Source: Sediminibacterium salmoneum NBRC 103935 (GTDB lineage Bacteria; Bacteroidota; Bacteroidia; Chitinophagales; Chitinophagaceae). From it: 64,000 nucleotides of DNA. Position 1 is the first letter of the stretch; each line of letters starts with the position of its first letter. Location of the stretch: the NCBI RefSeq assembly GCF_000511175.1, contig NZ_KI866530.1, positions 2,610,428-2,674,427 on the forward strand. The letters run 5' to 3'. Position numbers and translations under genes: made by a program. The notes beneath the pieces were generated by a model, which searched no databases, was not told where the DNA came from, and was given only the letters and a program-made list of their open reading frames with translations. Below are positions 1 through 8,035 of this stretch, one piece after another.

Positions 1-99
1 ATGAAGCATCATATTGTTGAACAGGAAGCATTCACGGGTTCTAATCCGCTGGAAAGTGCTGAGAAGAATGCAGCCTATATGAAGGATTTTTCTATTTAG
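1..99 (+). CDS. C-terminal fragment, probable sugar phosphate isomerase/epimerase (TIM barrel)
   Basis: The window opens inside a gene; only the last 32 codons are visible, ending in TAG at 97-99. The ATG at base 1 is probably an internal methionine. The tail has HHIVEQEAF followed by a PLESAEKNAAYMKDF helix. This resembles the C-terminus of AP-endonuclease-type sugar phosphate isomerases, which commonly end in a VEQD/E strand followed by a helix starting PLES. Such genes often sit beside Gfo/Idh oxidoreductases, as here, but the neighbour is convergent. The family call rests on a short tail and is tentative. Confidence 0.45.
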   Translation: MKHHIVEQEAFTGSNPLESAEKNAAYMKDFSI

Positions 100-121
100 T
101 GTCCTTTAGGATTCTTAAAAT

Positions 122-158
122 AAAAAACCCAGTGCCGATTTTGCACTGGGTTTTGTTT
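122..158. terminator. Bidirectional intrinsic terminator
   Basis: The inverted repeat AACCCAGTGC / GCACTGGGTT has a short loop (CGATTTT) and is flanked by an A-rich run on the left and a T-rich run on the right. It can therefore end transcription of both the plus-strand fragment and the minus-strand oxidoreductase gene that converge here. Confidence 0.85.
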
Positions 159-186
159 TATTCGATGTTTTAGGATTTATCTCTGA

Positions 187-1644
187 TTAGAAAGTTCTGT
201 ATTCCTTTCTTACAAATTGATTGGCTTCGTCGAAGTTGGTGATCTTCATATTCGGACCATCCCAAAGCAATTTGATATTTCTGCCTGGATAAGATACTCT
301 ACCGCCAACTTTCTTCTGAATATCAAAGCTTCTGATGGCCAGGTTACCCATCAGTACACTCTCCGTTAAAGGTCCGGCAATGTCGAAGTTAGAGCTGAGT
401 TCTTTTGCCTGAGCAGAACCATATCCGGCAATAGCCGCTTCTACCCATGCAGCATAGTGACCATTATCACCTTTGGGTACACGCTTGATGGTTTGCGGAA
501 CATTATCGTATTCTTTGCTCTTAGAAGTAGGTAATAAGTTAGGCAATGCACCATAAGTGCCGCAAATCATTTTTCCCTTGGTTCCTTCAAAGATGGCTCC
601 GTTTCCACCATCTCCCATCATTTCATTGGGTCCCAATTCTTCCGGACGTGCGGGTTGAATACCACCATCCATCCAATGAAGTTTTACATCGGGTTTACCG
701 TTTTGTCCTTTAAAGGTCAGGATTATATGTGAAGCGGTTGGGCAGCTTTCCGGATAATAAGCACGGGTCCATGGTTGCAGGTAACGGGTAGCCACACTAC
801 ACTCTGCAGACACAGGATATCCCAATCCCAATACAGCAAATGCAGGTGCCATGATATGACAAGCCATATCACCCAATGCGCCGGTACCGTAATCCCACCA
901 GCCTCTCCAGTTAAATGGCAATAAACCATCTACATAATCTTTAGCCGGAGCAACCCCTTGCCATAAGTTCCAGTCCAAACCTTCAGGAACGGTTCCTTTG
1001 GTGGTAGGCCAACCAACACCCTGTGGCCAAACCGGACGGTCTGTGTAACAGTAAATAGTGTGCACGTCGCCTATTAATCCAGCATTGTACCAGTCAATTA
1101 GTTTTCTTACTCCATCCCCACTGGCACCCTGGTTACCCATCTGAGTAACTACTTTGTATTTGTGAGCTGCTTCTGTTAGTTCTCTTGCTTCGGAAATATT
1201 ATGTGATAATGGCTTTTGAATATATACATGCTTTTTCAATTGCATGGCTGCAAGCCCTTGAATGGCGTGCATATGGTCGGGTGTTGATACTGAAACCGCA
1301 TCAATATATTTGTGTTCTTTATCGAGCATTTCGCGGTAATCCTTGTAGTACTTAGCTTTTGGATAACGCTCTCTGCTCTTTTTAGACTGTCTGTCGTCTA
1401 CATCACATAAAAAAGCGATGTCTGCTTTTCCGCTATTGTAGAAACTCCACAAATCGCTTTCTCCTTTTCCGCCTGCACCAATACCTGCAATCTGGAGTTT
1501 ATCACTGGGGGCAATAAAACCTCGTCCCAGCACATGACGGGGTACAATGTAAAACCCTGCGGCAGCAAGGCCTGCATTCCTTAGAAAGGAACGCCTGGAA
1601 TTGGGTTGAGCTGATTGTTTTTCTGGATTTTCTTTCTTTTTCAT
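187..1644 (-). CDS. Gfo/Idh/MocA family oxidoreductase, Tat-exported
   Basis: This is a predicted NAD(P)-dependent sugar or inositol dehydrogenase-like protein of 485 residues. The N-terminus carries a twin-arginine signal (RRSFL at 17-21, then an Ala/Gly-rich hydrophobic stretch), so it should be exported folded to the periplasm. The Rossmann motif GIGAGGKG lies at about 54-61 and the family QKP motif at 143-145 (K144 is the usual catalytic lysine). I chose the ATG at 1644 because it puts MKKKE directly before the Tat motif; an upstream GTG/TTG-type extension to 1689 would bury it. The gene is convergent with the isomerase fragment and divergent from the aldehyde dehydrogenase. Family members with Tat signals are typical of Bacteroidota carbohydrate metabolism; the substrate is unknown. 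Confidence 0.9.
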   Translation of the reverse strand: MKKKENPEKQSAQPNSRRSFLRNAGLAAAGFYIVPRHVLGRGFIAPSDKLQIAGIGAGGKGESDLWSFYNSGKADIAFLCDVDDRQSKKSRERYPKAKYYKDYREMLDKEHKYIDAVSVSTPDHMHAIQGLAAMQLKKHVYIQKPLSHNISEARELTEAAHKYKVVTQMGNQGASGDGVRKLIDWYNAGLIGDVHTIYCYTDRPVWPQGVGWPTTKGTVPEGLDWNLWQGVAPAKDYVDGLLPFNWRGWWDYGTGALGDMACHIMAPAFAVLGLGYPVSAECSVATRYLQPWTRAYYPESCPTASHIILTFKGQNGKPDVKLHWMDGGIQPARPEELGPNEMMGDGGNGAIFEGTKGKMICGTYGALPNLLPTSKSKEYDNVPQTIKRVPKGDNGHYAAWVEAAIAGYGSAQAKELSSNFDIAGPLTESVLMGNLAIRSFDIQKKVGGRVSYPGRNIKLLWDGPNMKITNFDEANQFVRKEYRTF

Positions 1645-1768
1645 ATTGAGCAATTGTGAGGTATGAATATACTGAAATTTGCAAAACAAGAGAATGAAAA
1701 TTGATGCGTGGATGTAGGCTGTTTCCAGTTTAATAAGTGCTAACTTGTTCTTCTAAATTTTTTTACAA

Positions 1769-3145
1769 ATGCAAGCCCTTATTGCACAATTGCAGCAACA
1801 GAAAAAGTTTTTTGAATCTGGTGCTACCAGGCCTTATGCTTTTAGAAAACAGCAGTTACTGTTGTTGAAAAAAGCAGTGGAAGAATTTGAAGAAGAAATT
1901 TATGATGCGCTTTTTAAAGACCTGCATAAAAGCCGGGAAGAAACCTGGGTTACAGAGAATGGTTTTTTTCTTACTGAGTTAAAGGAAACGCTGAAACATT
2001 TGTCTTCCTGGATGGAAGCGGAACCAGTTACAACCAATTTGCTAAATCTTCCTTCCAGTTCTTCCATACTTCGTGAGCCCCTGGGGGTTGTGCTGGTGAT
2101 TGGTCCCTGGAATTATCCTTTCCAGTTGTTGTTTACTCCTTTGATGGGGGCCATTGCAGCTGGTAATACAGTGGTTCTGAAACCCAGCGAGTTTGCTCCT
2201 GCCACAGAAGCCGTAATGGAAAAAATTGTTCAGGCTGTTTTTCCTCCGGAGCAGGTACTTTATGTAAAAGGAGATGGCGCTACGGTTATTCCTGCAATGA
2301 TGAATCAGTTTGTATTTGATCATGTTTTTTATACGGGCAGTACTTCGGTAGGTAAAATAATTTATAAAATGGCTGCAGAAAATCTGGTGCCTGTTACGCT
2401 GGAATTGGGTGGTAAAAGCCCCTGTGTTGTGGAAGCTGACGCCAATATTTCTGTTGCTGCCAGGCGCATTGCCATGCCGAAGTTCTCTAATGCGGGTCAG
2501 ATGTGTGTGGCACCTGACTATGTATTGGTGCATGAATCAAAGCGTGTTCAATTAATTGAGGCACTTAAAAAATACATTCCTCAGTTTTATGGATCCAATG
2601 CCGCAGAGTCTGATGCATATGGCCGAATCATTAACCAGAAACAATTCAACAGAATTGTCTCTTATTTATCGGATGGCACTATTGTATATGGCGGTAAATA
2701 CGATGAAGCCAATTTGTATATTGAACCCACTTTGCTCGATGGCGTTTCGGTTGATTCCAATATTATGCGCGACGAAATTTTTGGACCCGTATTACCCATT
2801 CTTACTTTCTCTACACTGGAAGAAGCCAAGGCGATCATTAACAGAAATCCTAATCCACTTGCCTTCTATGTATTCACCGGAAGCGCTGAAAAAGAAAAAG
2901 CATGGTTAGAAGCTATTCCATCCGGAGGTGCCTGTGTTAATACAGCCAGTCTGCATTTAACCAATCCCAATCTTCCTTTTGGAGGCAGGGGTTTCAGCGG
3001 TACAGGTGCTTATCACGGGAAACAAAGCTTTGATACTTTCAGTCATAAAAAGTCGGTGATGAAAACACCTACCTGGTTCGATCCTGCACTAAAATATCCT
3101 CCTTTCACCGGCAAGCTGAAATTATTGAAGTGGTTAATTGGCTAA
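1769..3145 (+). CDS. Aldehyde dehydrogenase, class 3-like
   Basis: This enzyme oxidises aldehydes to acids with NAD(P). At 458 residues it has the compact size of the ALDH3 branch rather than the roughly 500 residues of ALDH1/2. The oxyanion/cofactor region GPWNYPFQL is present, the general base lies in ELGGKSP (E212), and the catalytic cysteine is C246 in GQMCVAPDY, the usual class 3 context. The C-terminal NLPFGGRGFSG loop is also typical. No membrane anchor is visible. It is followed 25 nt later by a glutathione peroxidase on the same strand, which suggests a small unit dealing with lipid-peroxidation products; that link is inferred from position only. Confidence 0.92.
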   Translation: MQALIAQLQQQKKFFESGATRPYAFRKQQLLLLKKAVEEFEEEIYDALFKDLHKSREETWVTENGFFLTELKETLKHLSSWMEAEPVTTNLLNLPSSSSILREPLGVVLVIGPWNYPFQLLFTPLMGAIAAGNTVVLKPSEFAPATEAVMEKIVQAVFPPEQVLYVKGDGATVIPAMMNQFVFDHVFYTGSTSVGKIIYKMAAENLVPVTLELGGKSPCVVEADANISVAARRIAMPKFSNAGQMCVAPDYVLVHESKRVQLIEALKKYIPQFYGSNAAESDAYGRIINQKQFNRIVSYLSDGTIVYGGKYDEANLYIEPTLLDGVSVDSNIMRDEIFGPVLPILTFSTLEEAKAIINRNPNPLAFYVFTGSAEKEKAWLEAIPSGGACVNTASLHLTNPNLPFGGRGFSGTGAYHGKQSFDTFSHKKSVMKTPTWFDPALKYPPFTGKLKLLKWLIG

Positions 3146-3170
3146 CCCCTGAACATTTTACCTTTCAAAA

Positions 3171-3848
3171 ATGTATATGAGAAAACTATTTCTGTTGGCT
3201 GTAGTACTTGGTGTTGCAGCTTTTCTGATAAAAGAACCCGATATGACCTGGAGACAATCAATCATGAAAAAAGCTTACCCTATTATTATGTTTTTTGGGA
3301 AGCTTGCCGGGAAGTCTAGTAAGACGATGCTGGTTAATGAAAAAGCCATTAAGCCCCGGGAAACCTTCTACGAATTGTCTGCTATAAAAAACAACGGAGA
3401 TACGCTTCATTTCAGCGAATTAAGAGGCAAAAAGGTTTTGCTGGTTAACACAGCCAGTGATTGTGGTTACACCGGACAATATGAAGAACTGGAAGCATTG
3501 CACAAAAAGTATGGCGATCGCCTGGTGATTCTTGGATTTCCTGCAAATGATTTTAAAGAGCAGGAAAAAAAATCAGATGAAGACATTGCTGCTTTCTGTA
3601 AAATAAATTATGGAGTTACTTTTCAACTTATGAAAAAAGGACAGGTAATTAAAGGTGCCGGGCAACTGCCGGTTTACCAATGGCTCACTAACCCTGCGAA
3701 AAATGGCTGGTGCGATAAAGAACCCGACTGGAACTTTTCCAAATATCTAATTGATGAAACAGGTATCCTGATGGCTTACTATTCACAATGGGTTTCACCC
3801 AAAAACATGTCACTAGTTAATGGGACATTTCTGGTGATAGTCGATTAG
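3171..3848 (+). CDS. Glutathione peroxidase-like thiol peroxidase, membrane-anchored
   Basis: The first ~20 residues form a hydrophobic signal or anchor (MRKLFLLAVVLGVAAFL), followed by a thioredoxin-fold peroxidase domain. The peroxidatic cysteine is C98 in NTASDCGYTGQYEEL; the WNFSKYL motif supplies the Trp/Asn of the active site. The usual Gln-containing motif FPCNQF is FPANDF here, so the canonical Gln is replaced. The protein ends with a tail (after WVSPKNMS) that appears longer than the family core and whose last 36 nt overlap the 3' end of dusB on the other strand. A second ATG at 3177 is an equally plausible start. Reductant and substrate cannot be read from sequence. Confidence 0.85.
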   Translation: MYMRKLFLLAVVLGVAAFLIKEPDMTWRQSIMKKAYPIIMFFGKLAGKSSKTMLVNEKAIKPRETFYELSAIKNNGDTLHFSELRGKKVLLVNTASDCGYTGQYEELEALHKKYGDRLVILGFPANDFKEQEKKSDEDIAAFCKINYGVTFQLMKKGQVIKGAGQLPVYQWLTNPAKNGWCDKEPDWNFSKYLIDETGILMAYYSQWVSPKNMSLVNGTFLVIVD

Positions 3849-4853
3849 TTCAATAGGGGTTCTCTCAAACTCATATCCTGTGTAGTTGGCGGTTACTTCG
3901 TCTAATACACCTTCTATTTCGGCAGGTTCCATTAAGGTTACCAACCTGGCCCTGTAATCTTTAATACCAGGCAAGCCTTTGAGGTAGTTTGTATAATGTC
4001 TGCGCATTTCGAAGATGCCCACTTTAGGTCCCTTCCATTCAACCGATTTGCGTAAGTGTTTTTTACATACTTCAATTCTTTCTGACAATGTTGGAGCAGG
4101 TAAAATTTCACCAGTGGCCAGATAATGTTTTATTTCTCTGAATATCCAGGGATATCCAATAGCGGCCCTTCCAATCATAATACCATCTACACCGTAACGT
4201 TCTTTGTATAGTTTGGCTTTTTGAGGACTGTCGATATCGCCGTTACCAAAAATGGGGATTTTGATTCTGGGGTTGTTTTTTACTTTTCCAATCAAAGTCC
4301 AGTCTGCTTCTCCCTTATACATCTGCGCCCTTGTTCTTCCGTGAATGGCCAATGCCTTGATGCCCACGTCCTGCAATCTTTCTGCCACTTCTTCAATATT
4401 CTTGCTCTGATCGTCCCATCCCAGTCTGGTTTTTACCGTAACAGGAAGCTTGGTGCTTTTTACCGTGGCTTCTGTTAAGCGAACCATCAGATCAATATCT
4501 TTTAATACACCGGCACCCGCTCCTCTCAAGGCCACTTTTTTAACCGGGCATCCAAAATTGATGTCCAGTAAATCAGGGTTTACCGTTTCTACTATTTTGG
4601 CACTTAAAGAAAGTGCTTCTTCGTCTCCCCCAAAAATCTGAATGCCCACCGGTCGTTCGTATTCGAATATGTCGAGCTTCTGTCTGCTTTTGATGGCATC
4701 TCTGATTAAACCCTCACTGCTGATGAACTCTGTGTACATCAGGTCGGCTCCATTGTCTTTACATACCGCCCTGAACGGAGGATCGCTAACATCTTCCATG
4801 GGTGCAAGTAATAAAGGGAAATCGGGCAGTTCTATTTGATCTATTTTTACCAT
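3813..4853 (-). CDS. dusB: tRNA-dihydrouridine synthase (DusB-type)
   Basis: This FMN-dependent enzyme reduces uridine to dihydrouridine in the tRNA D-loop. The 346-residue protein has the expected order: LLAPMEDVSDPPFR at the start of the TIM barrel, the catalytic cysteine C102 in DINFGCPVKK, then VKTRLGWDD, AIHGRTRAQMYKGEADW, and the FMN-phosphate-binding GNGDI and IGRAAIGYPWIF segments. Length and motifs match full-length bacterial Dus proteins. The 3' end overlaps the glutathione peroxidase gene by 36 nt in antisense. A TAAATTTG box lies about 55 nt upstream of the ATG. The DusB subgroup is the usual one in Bacteroidota, although DusA/C-type specificity cannot be excluded from motifs alone. 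Confidence 0.93.
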   Translation of the reverse strand: MVKIDQIELPDFPLLLAPMEDVSDPPFRAVCKDNGADLMYTEFISSEGLIRDAIKSRQKLDIFEYERPVGIQIFGGDEEALSLSAKIVETVNPDLLDINFGCPVKKVALRGAGAGVLKDIDLMVRLTEATVKSTKLPVTVKTRLGWDDQSKNIEEVAERLQDVGIKALAIHGRTRAQMYKGEADWTLIGKVKNNPRIKIPIFGNGDIDSPQKAKLYKERYGVDGIMIGRAAIGYPWIFREIKHYLATGEILPAPTLSERIEVCKKHLRKSVEWKGPKVGIFEMRRHYTNYLKGLPGIKDYRARLVTLMEPAEIEGVLDEVTANYTGYEFERTPIELIDYHQKCPIN

Positions 4854-4906
4854 ATTGCAGATGATCCTTTTATCATTATTTAGTTGGTGAATGAAAAAAG
4901 GAATGG

Positions 4907-4914
4907 CAAATTTA
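4907..4914 (-). promoter_or_regulatory. Candidate -7 box (TAAATTTG) for dusB
   Basis: On the minus strand this 8-mer matches the Bacteroidota primary sigma factor -7 consensus TAnnTTTG and lies about 55 nt before the dusB ATG. I see no convincing -33 TTTG at the right spacing, so this is a weak call. Confidence 0.3.
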
Positions 4915-4934
4915 CAATCTTATTACGCATTTTA

Positions 4935-5864
4935 ATGAATCAGAGACCAGTTGTTGCATATTCCAGCCAGTTAGGCATGTTGTTGGGTTTTTTAGGAGTC
5001 AGTTTAATACTTAGCGGATTGCTCCTGAGCTGGTTAAGTTCTCTTGTGTTGGAAGTGCCGTTAATGCAGGCCGGAGACGCCTTATTAAGACCTGAAAACG
5101 TACAGTTTTCACGTTTTGCCAATGCTTTTGCCACTTTTCTGGCTTTCTTTATTCCATCCTGGGCCGTTGCCAGAATTGCCTACCCATCACCCATGAAGGA
5201 ACTGGGCTTCAATAGTAATTTAACAATTAAACAAGTGGCTGCTGCAGGTGCCATTGCTTTCGGTTCTCTTTTTATCAGCGGTTCACTGGCAGAAATCAAT
5301 GAAATAATCCCTATGCCCGCCTCTTTCTTAGCCAAAGCCAGACAGATGGAGGATGATTATATTAAAACCATGTTGTCGCTGGCCAATATGAAAGATGTCT
5401 GGGATTTATTACTGGGATTATTGGTAATTGCGGTTGCCCCGGCCATTTTTGAAGAAGTATTGTTTCGTTCAGGATTACAAAGGATATTGGTTGGATTAAC
5501 TAAAAATGCATTCCTGGGTATTTTAATTGCCTCAATTGTTTTCAGTGCCATTCATGGTTCCTATTTTGGTTTTTTACCCAGGGTAGCATTAGGTGTTGTG
5601 CTGGGTTTGATTTATCATTACAGTAAAAATATTTGGTTGGCGATTCTCATGCACTTCTTAAATAATGCAGTGGTTGTTATTCAAATATTCATGTACACCA
5701 AAGCAGGTAAACCTCTCAAGGAAGCCATTGAAGAATCCATGCCCATCTGGTATGGATTAATTGGATTAATCGTTGTTGTGCCTGCTATTCTTTTTTTGAA
5801 AAAGGAAGCCAATGCATTTTTTCCCAAACCAACCAACCTTGTTGCGAATGAATCAGTGGACTAA
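4935..5864 (+). CDS. CPBP family intramembrane glutamic/metalloprotease
   Basis: This is a polytopic membrane protein of 309 residues with an ABI/CPBP (Rce1-like) protease domain. The three signature motifs are present: EEVLFR (E173, E174), FSAIHGS (H207) and HFLNNAVV (H240, N244). Hydrophobic segments lie at the N-terminus (first ~40 residues), around 60-80, 105-120 and through the catalytic region, with a final helix near the C-terminus. I prefer the ATG at 4935; the open frame extends to 4884 but that extension is charged and unlike the family. The last 17 nt overlap the next gene, so the two are probably co-translated. The substrate is unknown; bacterial members act in prenyl-protein-like processing or peptide immunity. 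Confidence 0.85.
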   Translation: MNQRPVVAYSSQLGMLLGFLGVSLILSGLLLSWLSSLVLEVPLMQAGDALLRPENVQFSRFANAFATFLAFFIPSWAVARIAYPSPMKELGFNSNLTIKQVAAAGAIAFGSLFISGSLAEINEIIPMPASFLAKARQMEDDYIKTMLSLANMKDVWDLLLGLLVIAVAPAIFEEVLFRSGLQRILVGLTKNAFLGILIASIVFSAIHGSYFGFLPRVALGVVLGLIYHYSKNIWLAILMHFLNNAVVVIQIFMYTKAGKPLKEAIEESMPIWYGLIGLIVVVPAILFLKKEANAFFPKPTNLVANESVD

Positions 5865-6054
5865 AGTGTTTACCACCAAAAGCCTGGCAGAAGCCAGTAT
5901 AGTGTACGGAATGTTGTCTGAAAATCAGATACCTGTGCAGCAACTGAACAAACAGGACAGCAGTTATCCGGTATTTGGTGAGATTGAAATTTATGTGCCC
6001 TTTCACTTAAAGGAAACCTCCTTACAGTTAATCCAGCAGACATTCAGCCAATAA
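5848..6054 (+). CDS. DUF2007-like small signal-transduction protein
   Basis: This cytoplasmic protein of 68 residues starts MNQWTKVFTT. It has the DUF2007 layout: a first strand (WTKVFTT), a helix with EASIVYGMLSENQI, and a final EIEIYVP strand followed by a helix, a PII/ferredoxin-like alpha-beta fold. I chose the ATG at 5848 over one at 5812 because the longer form would overlap the protease by over 50 nt and lacks family resemblance. It overlaps the upstream CPBP gene by 17 nt and is followed by cdsA 27 nt later. Its function is not established. Confidence 0.75.
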   Translation: MNQWTKVFTTKSLAEASIVYGMLSENQIPVQQLNKQDSSYPVFGEIEIYVPFHLKETSLQLIQQTFSQ

Positions 6055-6081
6055 CCACGCGATCCTTATCTTCGCTTTATT

Positions 6082-6942
6082 ATGGCATTAAACCTACAGA
6101 CTTTAAAAACCAGGGCCCTCACTGCAGTTGTATTTGTATTGGTGATGTGTGGTGGTCTTTTTTATAACCAATGGAGTTTCTTAGGCTTGTTTGGGGTTAT
6201 CATGGTAGGTTGCCTGGTAGAATTGCATCGGTTACAGGGGAAGATAAACGCCACATATGCCGGGGCCCCAATGATTTATAAGTTTCAGAATATTATCGGA
6301 AGTTTCTGGGTAATGCTGGTGATAGCGGGTAAAGGCAAGCTATATCAGGCTTTGCCGCTCTGGTATTGGGCTTCTGTTGTTGTGTATGTGCTGATAATTG
6401 TAGTCTTGATCACCATATTTTTCTACAGAACCAGACTGGGTTATCCGGTAAGTTTATATTCGGCATTCGGTTTATTATATATTACCATCCCCTGTGCCAT
6501 GATGATTGATTTATACGATCATAGTATTCAGTTTTTTGAGGGTCCGCACTGGGTATTACCAATGATTATTATTGCTTCCATCTGGATCAATGATACCATG
6601 GCTTATCTGGTGGGTTCAATCATTGGAAAAACACCTTTAAGCCCTATCAGTCCCAAAAAAACCAAGGAAGGAACTTATGGGGGAGCAGTACTGGCGGTAA
6701 TAGCGGTTACGCTGGCTGGCCATTATATCTGGGGCTTGCCGCTGAAAACCCTGGTAGCTGTTTCGCTAACATCTGCTATAGCAGGCACTTTGGGCGATTT
6801 GCTGGAGAGTAAAATCAAAAGGACTGCTGGTGTTAAAGACAGCGGAAGCTTTATGCCGGGTCATGGAGGCTTTCTGGATCGATTCGACTCTTTGCTGATA
6901 GCGATTCCTGCTGTTTGGCTGGTTTTATTTCTTTTTTTCTAA
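6082..6942 (+). CDS. cdsA: Phosphatidate cytidylyltransferase
   Basis: This integral membrane enzyme makes CDP-diacylglycerol from phosphatidate and CTP, the branch point of phospholipid synthesis. The 286-residue protein has about eight hydrophobic segments. The C-terminus carries the family signature: SKIKRTAGVKDSG followed by PGHGGFLDRFDS, including the conserved acidic and His-Gly residues that bind Mg-CTP. The upstream WINDTMAYLVGS segment is also typical. It lies immediately before psd on the same strand, a natural pairing because CDP-diacylglycerol feeds phosphatidylserine, which Psd decarboxylates. No phosphatidylserine synthase gene is in the window. Confidence 0.93.
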   Translation: MALNLQTLKTRALTAVVFVLVMCGGLFYNQWSFLGLFGVIMVGCLVELHRLQGKINATYAGAPMIYKFQNIIGSFWVMLVIAGKGKLYQALPLWYWASVVVYVLIIVVLITIFFYRTRLGYPVSLYSAFGLLYITIPCAMMIDLYDHSIQFFEGPHWVLPMIIIASIWINDTMAYLVGSIIGKTPLSPISPKKTKEGTYGGAVLAVIAVTLAGHYIWGLPLKTLVAVSLTSAIAGTLGDLLESKIKRTAGVKDSGSFMPGHGGFLDRFDSLLIAIPAVWLVLFLFF

Positions 6943-6961
6943 GAGTAAGTTCTCTGCACCC

Positions 6962-6969
6962 TACATTTG
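6962..6969 (+). promoter_or_regulatory. Candidate -7 box (TACATTTG) for psd
   Basis: The 8-mer TACATTTG fits TAnnTTTG and lies 20 nt before the psd ATG, in the gap after cdsA. No clear -33 element is visible. It would allow psd transcription independent of cdsA. Confidence 0.35.
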
Positions 6970-6989
6970 CACATTAATTCATTGACAAT

Positions 6990-7646
6990 ATGACCATACA
7001 TCGGGAAGGATATAAAACCATTGCCATCACTGCCTTGCTTTTTGGAGGCACCAATTTGTTGTCGTTTGGTTTCCTGAGTGCCAGTTTGCCAACTGTAGCA
7101 ACCATTGTTTTTATAGTAACATTGGCGCTATTTCTTTTTATTATTTCTTTTTTCAGAATTCCTAACAGGGTTCATACCATTGATGACAATAAAATTATTT
7201 GTCCAGCCGATGGCAAGGTGGTGGTGATTGAAGAAATTACAGATGTAGAATATTTTAAAGACAAGCGAATTCAGGTAAGTATTTTCATGAGCCCTGCGAA
7301 TGTGCATGTTAATCGCTATCCCATGAGTGGTGAAGTAACCTATAACCAATATCATAAGGGAAAATACCTGGTAGCCTGGCATCCAAAATCTTCCACAGAA
7401 AACGAAAGATGGAGTGTGGCTGTTAAGAACAAGCACGGAGAAATTTTATTTAAACAAATTGCAGGTGCATTAGCTAAAAGAATATGCAATTATTCTGCTG
7501 TAGGTGAAACTGCAAAGCAATGCGAAGAATACGGTTTTATTAAGTTCGGTAGTAGGGTAGACGTTCTTTTGCCAGTAGGAACCAAAGTAGATGTTTCCCT
7601 GAATCAGGTGGTAAAAGGCGGTGTTACTGTGCTTGCCAGCTGGTAA
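6990..7646 (+). CDS. psd: Phosphatidylserine decarboxylase (short, self-processing type)
   Basis: This pyruvoyl enzyme converts phosphatidylserine to phosphatidylethanolamine. At 218 residues it belongs to the short Psd group found in Bacteroidota. Two hydrophobic segments near 11-55 anchor it to the inner membrane. CPADGKVV (71-78), SIFMSPANVHVNR (97-109) and the C-terminal FGSRVDVLLP are diagnostic; self-cleavage is expected between G187 and S188, leaving S188 as the pyruvoyl group. It sits 47 nt after cdsA, so both can share a transcript, although a -7-like box lies in the gap. Confidence 0.93.
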   Translation: MTIHREGYKTIAITALLFGGTNLLSFGFLSASLPTVATIVFIVTLALFLFIISFFRIPNRVHTIDDNKIICPADGKVVVIEEITDVEYFKDKRIQVSIFMSPANVHVNRYPMSGEVTYNQYHKGKYLVAWHPKSSTENERWSVAVKNKHGEILFKQIAGALAKRICNYSAVGETAKQCEEYGFIKFGSRVDVLLPVGTKVDVSLNQVVKGGVTVLASW

Positions 7647-7731
7647 TCAATAGGTTAAGAAATTAACAAGTTTTCTGCAGAAAAATTGAACAAAAGCAGT
7701 ATTTTTAATACATCAATTAAAAACAAATCAT

Positions 7732-7938
7732 ATGAAAAAATTATTCTTATTCGCTATTTCTGCTACCCTTTTCACAGGTGTTGCATTGGCTCACGGTGAT
7801 GGAAAAAAATGTGCAAAAGGAAAAGAGTGTGCAAAAGACGGTAAAGAAATGAAATGCGATATGAAAGGCAAAGAAATGAAAGATTGTTGCAAGAAAGATG
7901 CTGCTAAAAAACCAGCACCTGCAACTAAGAAAGCTTAA
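7732..7938 (+). CDS. Secreted Lys/Cys-rich small protein, unknown function
   Basis: This is a 68-residue protein with a clear signal peptide (MKKLFLFAISATLFTGVALA, cleavage after ALA). The mature part of about 48 residues is almost entirely Lys, Cys, Met, Asp and Gly, with six cysteines in spaced pairs (KKCAKGKEC, KCDMKG, DCCKKD) and a Pro/Ala/Lys tail. The N-terminal HGDGKKC adds a His. The composition suggests binding of a soft metal such as copper, or a disulfide-cross-linked cationic peptide, but this is inference. It has its own rho-independent terminator and no obvious partner gene. I do not recognise a named family. Confidence 0.7.
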   Translation: MKKLFLFAISATLFTGVALAHGDGKKCAKGKECAKDGKEMKCDMKGKEMKDCCKKDAAKKPAPATKKA

Positions 7939-7958
7939 TCAATCCCCCCAATTGTTAC

Positions 7959-7994
7959 GTACCCGTCCTGATAATATCAGTACGGGTTTTTTAT
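7959..7994. terminator. Intrinsic terminator after the Lys/Cys-rich gene
   Basis: The inverted repeat ACCCGT...ACGGGT encloses a second dyad (CTGAT/ATCAG) and is followed by a run of six T on the plus strand. It separates the small secreted protein from the converging YjjG gene. Confidence 0.8.
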
Positions 7995-8035
7995 TTTCAT
8001 GATTTCAGATACGCGCAAAACGGATTTCCATATTA

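Noticed and set aside
2042..2533. Long open frame on the minus strand inside the aldehyde dehydrogenase gene
   Set aside because: It lies wholly opposite a well-conserved gene with active-site motifs and has an unnatural composition; it is a shadow.
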